NCBI RefSeq assembly: GCF_051020985.1
Contig: NC_135003.1
Location: 7,061,501 to 7,125,500 of the forward strand
Origin: Nomia melanderi
Lineage: Eukaryota > Arthropoda > Insecta > Hymenoptera > Halictidae
DNA: 64,000 nt
Direction of reading: 5' to 3'
A program made the position numbers and the translations under genes. Below are positions 60,643-64,000 of this stretch, in pieces. The notes beneath the pieces are model-generated. The model was not told the DNA's origin, searched no databases, and saw only the letters and a list, made by a program, of their open reading frames with translations. How positions within the stretch are numbered: position 1 is the stretch's first letter; each line of letters opens with the position of its first letter.

Positions 60643-61778
60643 GATTGTAATTTTTGCATGTTTATAATTACCTGTATTCAGTTACTTATATTTTAATTAA
60701 AATTATAATAACAAATATATAAGTGTTGTGAGAAATATATATTTTTTTTTTAAACGAAAAAGTAATATATTATGGACAGTAGTAATAAGACACTAATGAA
60801 ATATTTATTTCAATGTAATTATATAATAATTTTAATTGTCTATATTTTATCACATTCTTACAGAAAATGTTTCTATTTTAAATCTACTCTTTTTATATAT
60901 GAACTACACTATACATACTAATACAATTACTTTGAGTCTTTGATTCTTCTCTTAAATTAGTACAACATATTTAAATTGAATTAAATACAATTTTTAAATG
61001 CCACATATATTATTTTATAAAGCAGTTCCATAAAAACAATAAAACAATGTATCATTTAACAACAAAAAATTTTTTAATTATATTTTATTTTACCAAATAC
61101 AAACTTATTGACTAAAACCATTTTTTCCATGACTTTAGTTCATGATATTGTGTATTTTATTACTTGTTACTTTCTATAGAATTTATGACTATTTGAAGAA
61201 GTCTGTTTAGCCATTAAAATTTACTATATCCTGTTTATTATAATTTTACATATAATGTACATACAGACATAAGCATTAGTAATACAATTAAGAAACTTTT
61301 ATTAATGCAATAATAGAAGAATACATTCAGTTTATTTTCCTATGTTATGAAGTAATGCAAGACTTAATATTAATATAAAATGAAATTCTAATATTAAAAA
61401 GTTATTGTAGGTTGATATAATAACATTTAAAAACATCGTTTTATGAAATTGCTAATAATATTAACTATAAGATAAACATTTTATATTAATACCGCTACTG
61501 CTATCAATATTTAAAAGTTTAGTTTTACTTACACAAATAATAATGTAATTGTATTAGCTATTTCAACCAAAGCGAGATCATAAATAATTTTATAAGATTA
61601 CTTCTAATTTCATATAGAATAAAAGGAAAATGTTACTAATATCTGAAATAACTTTTTGATATTTCTGAATTAAATATGTGACATTTAAAACTACTTTTAT
61701 ACAATAAAATTTCTTCTCTATGAGACATTAAATTCTATACGTCTCTTACGTTGGCTGCATGGGTCATAGGTTTAAAAT

Positions 61779-61898
61779 TGCACAGGGGCAAGAGGATTCT
61801 TATATTCACAACACTCGACTTTCAACGCAAGGTCATTGGCGCACGCCAAGATCCGAGCGTCGTAAGTGGAAGAATCCTCTTGTTCTCCTGCACTTTTA
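61779..61898. repeat. Hairpin-forming island in AT-rich DNA
   Basis: GCAAGAGGATTCTTA (from about 61789) faces AAGAATCCTCTTG (61875-61887) as inverted arms, and the apex TTGGCG-CA-CGCCAA (about 61836-61849) is a perfect small stem. About 120 nt in all, GC-richer than its surroundings. It could be a structured RNA gene, a hairpin precursor or a repeat remnant; no known RNA family is recognised. Confidence 0.5.
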
Positions 61899-62852
61899 AA
61901 TCTCTGGCTGATGGAGCTAGCATGAGAGGCGGACTGTACATAATACTTAAGGTATATAAAATTTGTGTAATAGAAGAATAATATTTTAATTAAAATGTCA
62001 CAGCCTTACATATCTTCCATAGTGTTTTTGTATATTAAACTGTGTCCATACCAAATGCATTTATAAAAAAGAAAATAGAACTTATTTACAATAATTTTTA
62101 AATTAAAATTTTCAATTTTATTCATTGTCATATCTTTCTTGCATTTCAATACATCCACAAATCCTATTATCGGTAAATTACTGTCACATTTCATTAATCT
62201 TATTACTAAATATAAAGGGAAACATTTATATAAACTTTTTAAATAAAACATATATTACAATCTATCTGAAAAATGAAAAATTAGCATATAAAACAATATT
62301 TATACATTAATAAATGGACAAACGTCAACAAATTGTAAGTATAATCACCATTATATAAGTAGACACTTACATAAGGTTCACAGACAAGTCTGAGCAATGG
62401 TTAAAATAGGGTACAAAGGAATTGTGATATGTCATTAATGGTTCGTTGGTCTTGTGTGAGGTAACCATTCATTAATTCAACTTTGTCTATACGCAGTGGA
62501 TACAAAAATCACAAAAATTTTGCACTTCGAGTATAATGCAATTTGTCTTTTTGCTGACCATGTTCAAAGTACTTTATATGTATAATCTTATCAAGTACAG
62601 GTGATAGGAAAAAGGTAGATTCTGGAACGTAGTGGAGAAGTAATGGCAATCAAGCAATATTTTACATCTGACCGAAATTTAAAATTGAATGTAAATAAAT
62701 TCTACGATTAATCTGTTGTTATGGGAGCCAACGGGCATGGCAGTCCTCGACATTCTTCTATCTAAATACTTACTTACTTACCCCTTTTGCCAACAGTTTT
62801 ATCGACTGCGGTTGGTAGGCCTATGTGCGCATAGATTATGGAATTCTTGATA

Positions 62853-63111
62853 TTACAAACCTAACTCTTCCATTTCAGGATCTTCTCCGTATTTCCGGGG
62901 TGAGAAAACGTATAATTCTTCGGTTTTATTCGATGAAATCGAGCAATTATGTTCATGACTACCATGCATATAATGTCCTAATCGTTTCTTATTGCGCGCA
63001 TAAGTTTGGGGGTCATCAATGAATGAGTGAGTGGATCCTCTCATTGATATTCCCTTATAAAACGACGCAACAGCTGGGTAACCGCCAGAAATTGTTCGCT
63101 TCCATTCGTAT
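62853..63111 (-). CDS. Last coding exon of an unidentified minus-strand gene
   Basis: A frame of 86 codons opens at an acceptor (TTTTTCAG, minus strand) and closes with TAA at 62853-62855. It begins in phase (one base from the previous codon) with YEWKRTISGGYPAVASF, includes MRGSTHSFIDDPQTYARNKK and GHYMHGSHEHNC, and ends YGEDPEMEELGL. Codon use is mixed with many C/G endings, and the acceptor has a good pyrimidine tract, so it looks real. It reads like a polar, cytoplasmic C-terminal tail. I do not recognise the family. The preceding exons must lie beyond the right edge of the window, with the Tc1 element sitting in the intron. Confidence 0.6.
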
Positions 63112-63309
63112 CTGAAAAACAGTTAATATAATTCTGATAAATTCTATTTTACATAATGTTTGAATAATTCGCTTTGAAAATTGAATTGATAATACAATTG
63201 TACTAGAATTTGTATGTGTCATGACATTCCTATTTTGTTTCCGCGTGCACAGGTCATAATATTAAATGGCGGTGATTATAAAAATTTGAAACGCCATTTT
63301 ATACACATA

Positions 63310-64000
63310 CAGTGGATCACAAAATTATTCGCTCAGTCGATAGTGCGGTAAAGATAATATAAGTAACCATACAACGAAGAACTTTTTCAGATTCCTTTTA
63401 ATGGATATACATTATTTACAGTTCAGTATAACAAAATGGTATAAAAAAGTGTAAAGTTTTGATTTATAATTGCAAAAAAAACGAATTGTGACAAATATCT
63501 ACACTTTTTCACGCCACAAAATTATTCGCTCATTTCATAATAATTACTGTTTTAATTATTATCTTAATAAAATTAATATTTAGTGGGATACCCCTTCTGT
63601 TTTATAACTTCTGCTAGCCTTTTTGGCATTGATCTCACTATTTTCTGTAAATAATTAACATCAATGTTTTGCCATTCCTCTTGTAATCTGTTTTGTAGTT
63701 CAGTTTTATTTTTAATTGAATGTTTACGTATTTTAGTGTCTAGTATATTCCACACCATCTCGATAGGATTTAAATCCGGCGATTGAGGTGGAGTTTTCAT
63801 TACTTTCGGGCAATTGTATAGCAACCATTCTTGCACTACTCTTGATTTGTGCTTGGGGTCGTTATCTTGATAAAAGTGGAAAATGTCTAAGATCCCCATC
63901 TTTTGAGCACTTTCCTTTAAATTTTCTTTTAAAATATTTAAATACATTATTTTCTCTATTATGTTTGTAATAATTTCCAAATTACCCACTCCATGATAAC
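63310..64000 (-). mobile_element. Tc1-family DNA transposon, 3' part, cut by window edge
   Basis: The end of the element is CAGTGGATCACAAAATTATT at 63310, preceded by TA, the target-site dinucleotide of the Tc1/mariner superfamily. The 18-base CACAAAATTATTCGCTCA occurs at 63318-63335 and again, in the same direction, at 63515-63532. This gives the inverted-repeat/direct-repeat layout of some Tc1 elements. The transposase lies inside on the minus strand. The other end is outside the window. Confidence 0.88.
63573..64000 (-). CDS. Tc1-like transposase, C-terminal part
   Basis: The open frame runs from the window edge to TAA at 63573. The DDE catalytic core is seen as YQDNDPKHKS, then PPQSPDLNPIEMVWNILD; the second Asp and the Glu are separated by 34 residues, so it is DD34E, the Tc1 subgroup. 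The tail LAEVIKQKGYPTKY is normal for the family. No stop or frameshift is visible in the part present (about 142 codons), so it may be a young copy. The DNA-binding N-terminus and first Asp are off the edge. Confidence 0.93.
   Translation of the reverse strand, partial: YHGVGNLEIITNIIEKIMYLNILKENLKESAQKMGILDIFHFYQDNDPKHKSRVVQEWLLYNCPKVMKTPPQSPDLNPIEMVWNILDTKIRKHSIKNKTELQNRLQEEWQNIDVNYLQKIVRSMPKRLAEVIKQKGYPTKY

Larger units (their letters stand above)
60488..62852. other. Very AT-rich intergenic DNA between convergent genes
   Basis: After the ave 3' UTR, sequence to about 61740 is almost only A and T with no open frame of note. A GC-richer island at 61750-61950 holds an inverted repeat (listed separately). 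The rest to 62852 shows nothing I can support. Confidence 0.5.

Noticed and set aside
1..64000. CRISPR arrays, operons or other prokaryotic features
   Set aside because: None seen; introns and gene families show that this is an animal nuclear sequence.

Overview
The window is a piece of an insect nuclear chromosome, most likely from a hymenopteran (bee, ant or wasp). Its genes are small spliced exons with GT-AG introns in AT-rich DNA, broken by short CpG-rich patches. It also carries insect-specific genes (a Spaetzle-type ligand, aveugle), many short TTAA-ended repeats and a Tc1 element. The species assignment is inference; I cannot name it.

Layout, left to right. A tRNA-Tyr gene with an intron lies on the minus strand near 4.4 kb in otherwise non-coding, repeat-bearing DNA. 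A seven-exon Spaetzle-like ligand gene (probably spz4) runs from 8499 to 19119 on the plus strand. Its one-exon start of the signal peptide lies 3.7 kb from exon 2 and 8.6 kb from exon 3. PISD (mitochondrial phosphatidylserine decarboxylase) follows at 20789-22475 in five coding exons. CNRIP1 (CB1 cannabinoid receptor-interacting protein 1 family) occupies 25590-52252 with only two coding exons and a 26.2-kb intron, which holds most of the repeats in the window. RPAP1 (RNA polymerase II-associated protein 1; eight exons) is on the minus strand at 54829-59130. It is head-to-head with aveugle (SAM-domain adaptor of the Ras/MAPK pathway; 59907-60487, plus), sharing a 776-bp intergenic promoter region. 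At the right edge are the last coding exon of an unidentified minus-strand gene (62853-63111) and a Tc1-family DNA transposon (63310 to the edge) encoding a DD34E transposase.

The genes do not form one pathway. They cover Toll/neurotrophin-like signalling (spz4), mitochondrial phospholipid synthesis (PISD), a membrane-associated adaptor (CNRIP1), Pol II assembly and transport (RPAP1) and Ras/MAPK scaffolding (ave). Exon joins were worked out by hand from reading frame, splice dinucleotides and family similarity; no transcript evidence was available.

The most interesting observations are the CNRIP1 homologue in an animal group without CB1 receptors, several families of TTAA-flanked miniature elements with matched inverted ends (piggyBac-like), a long imperfect inverted repeat inside the CNRIP1 intron, two clean minisatellites in the spz4 intron, and the internal direct repeats of the Tc1 element. 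I found no clearly new multi-gene system.
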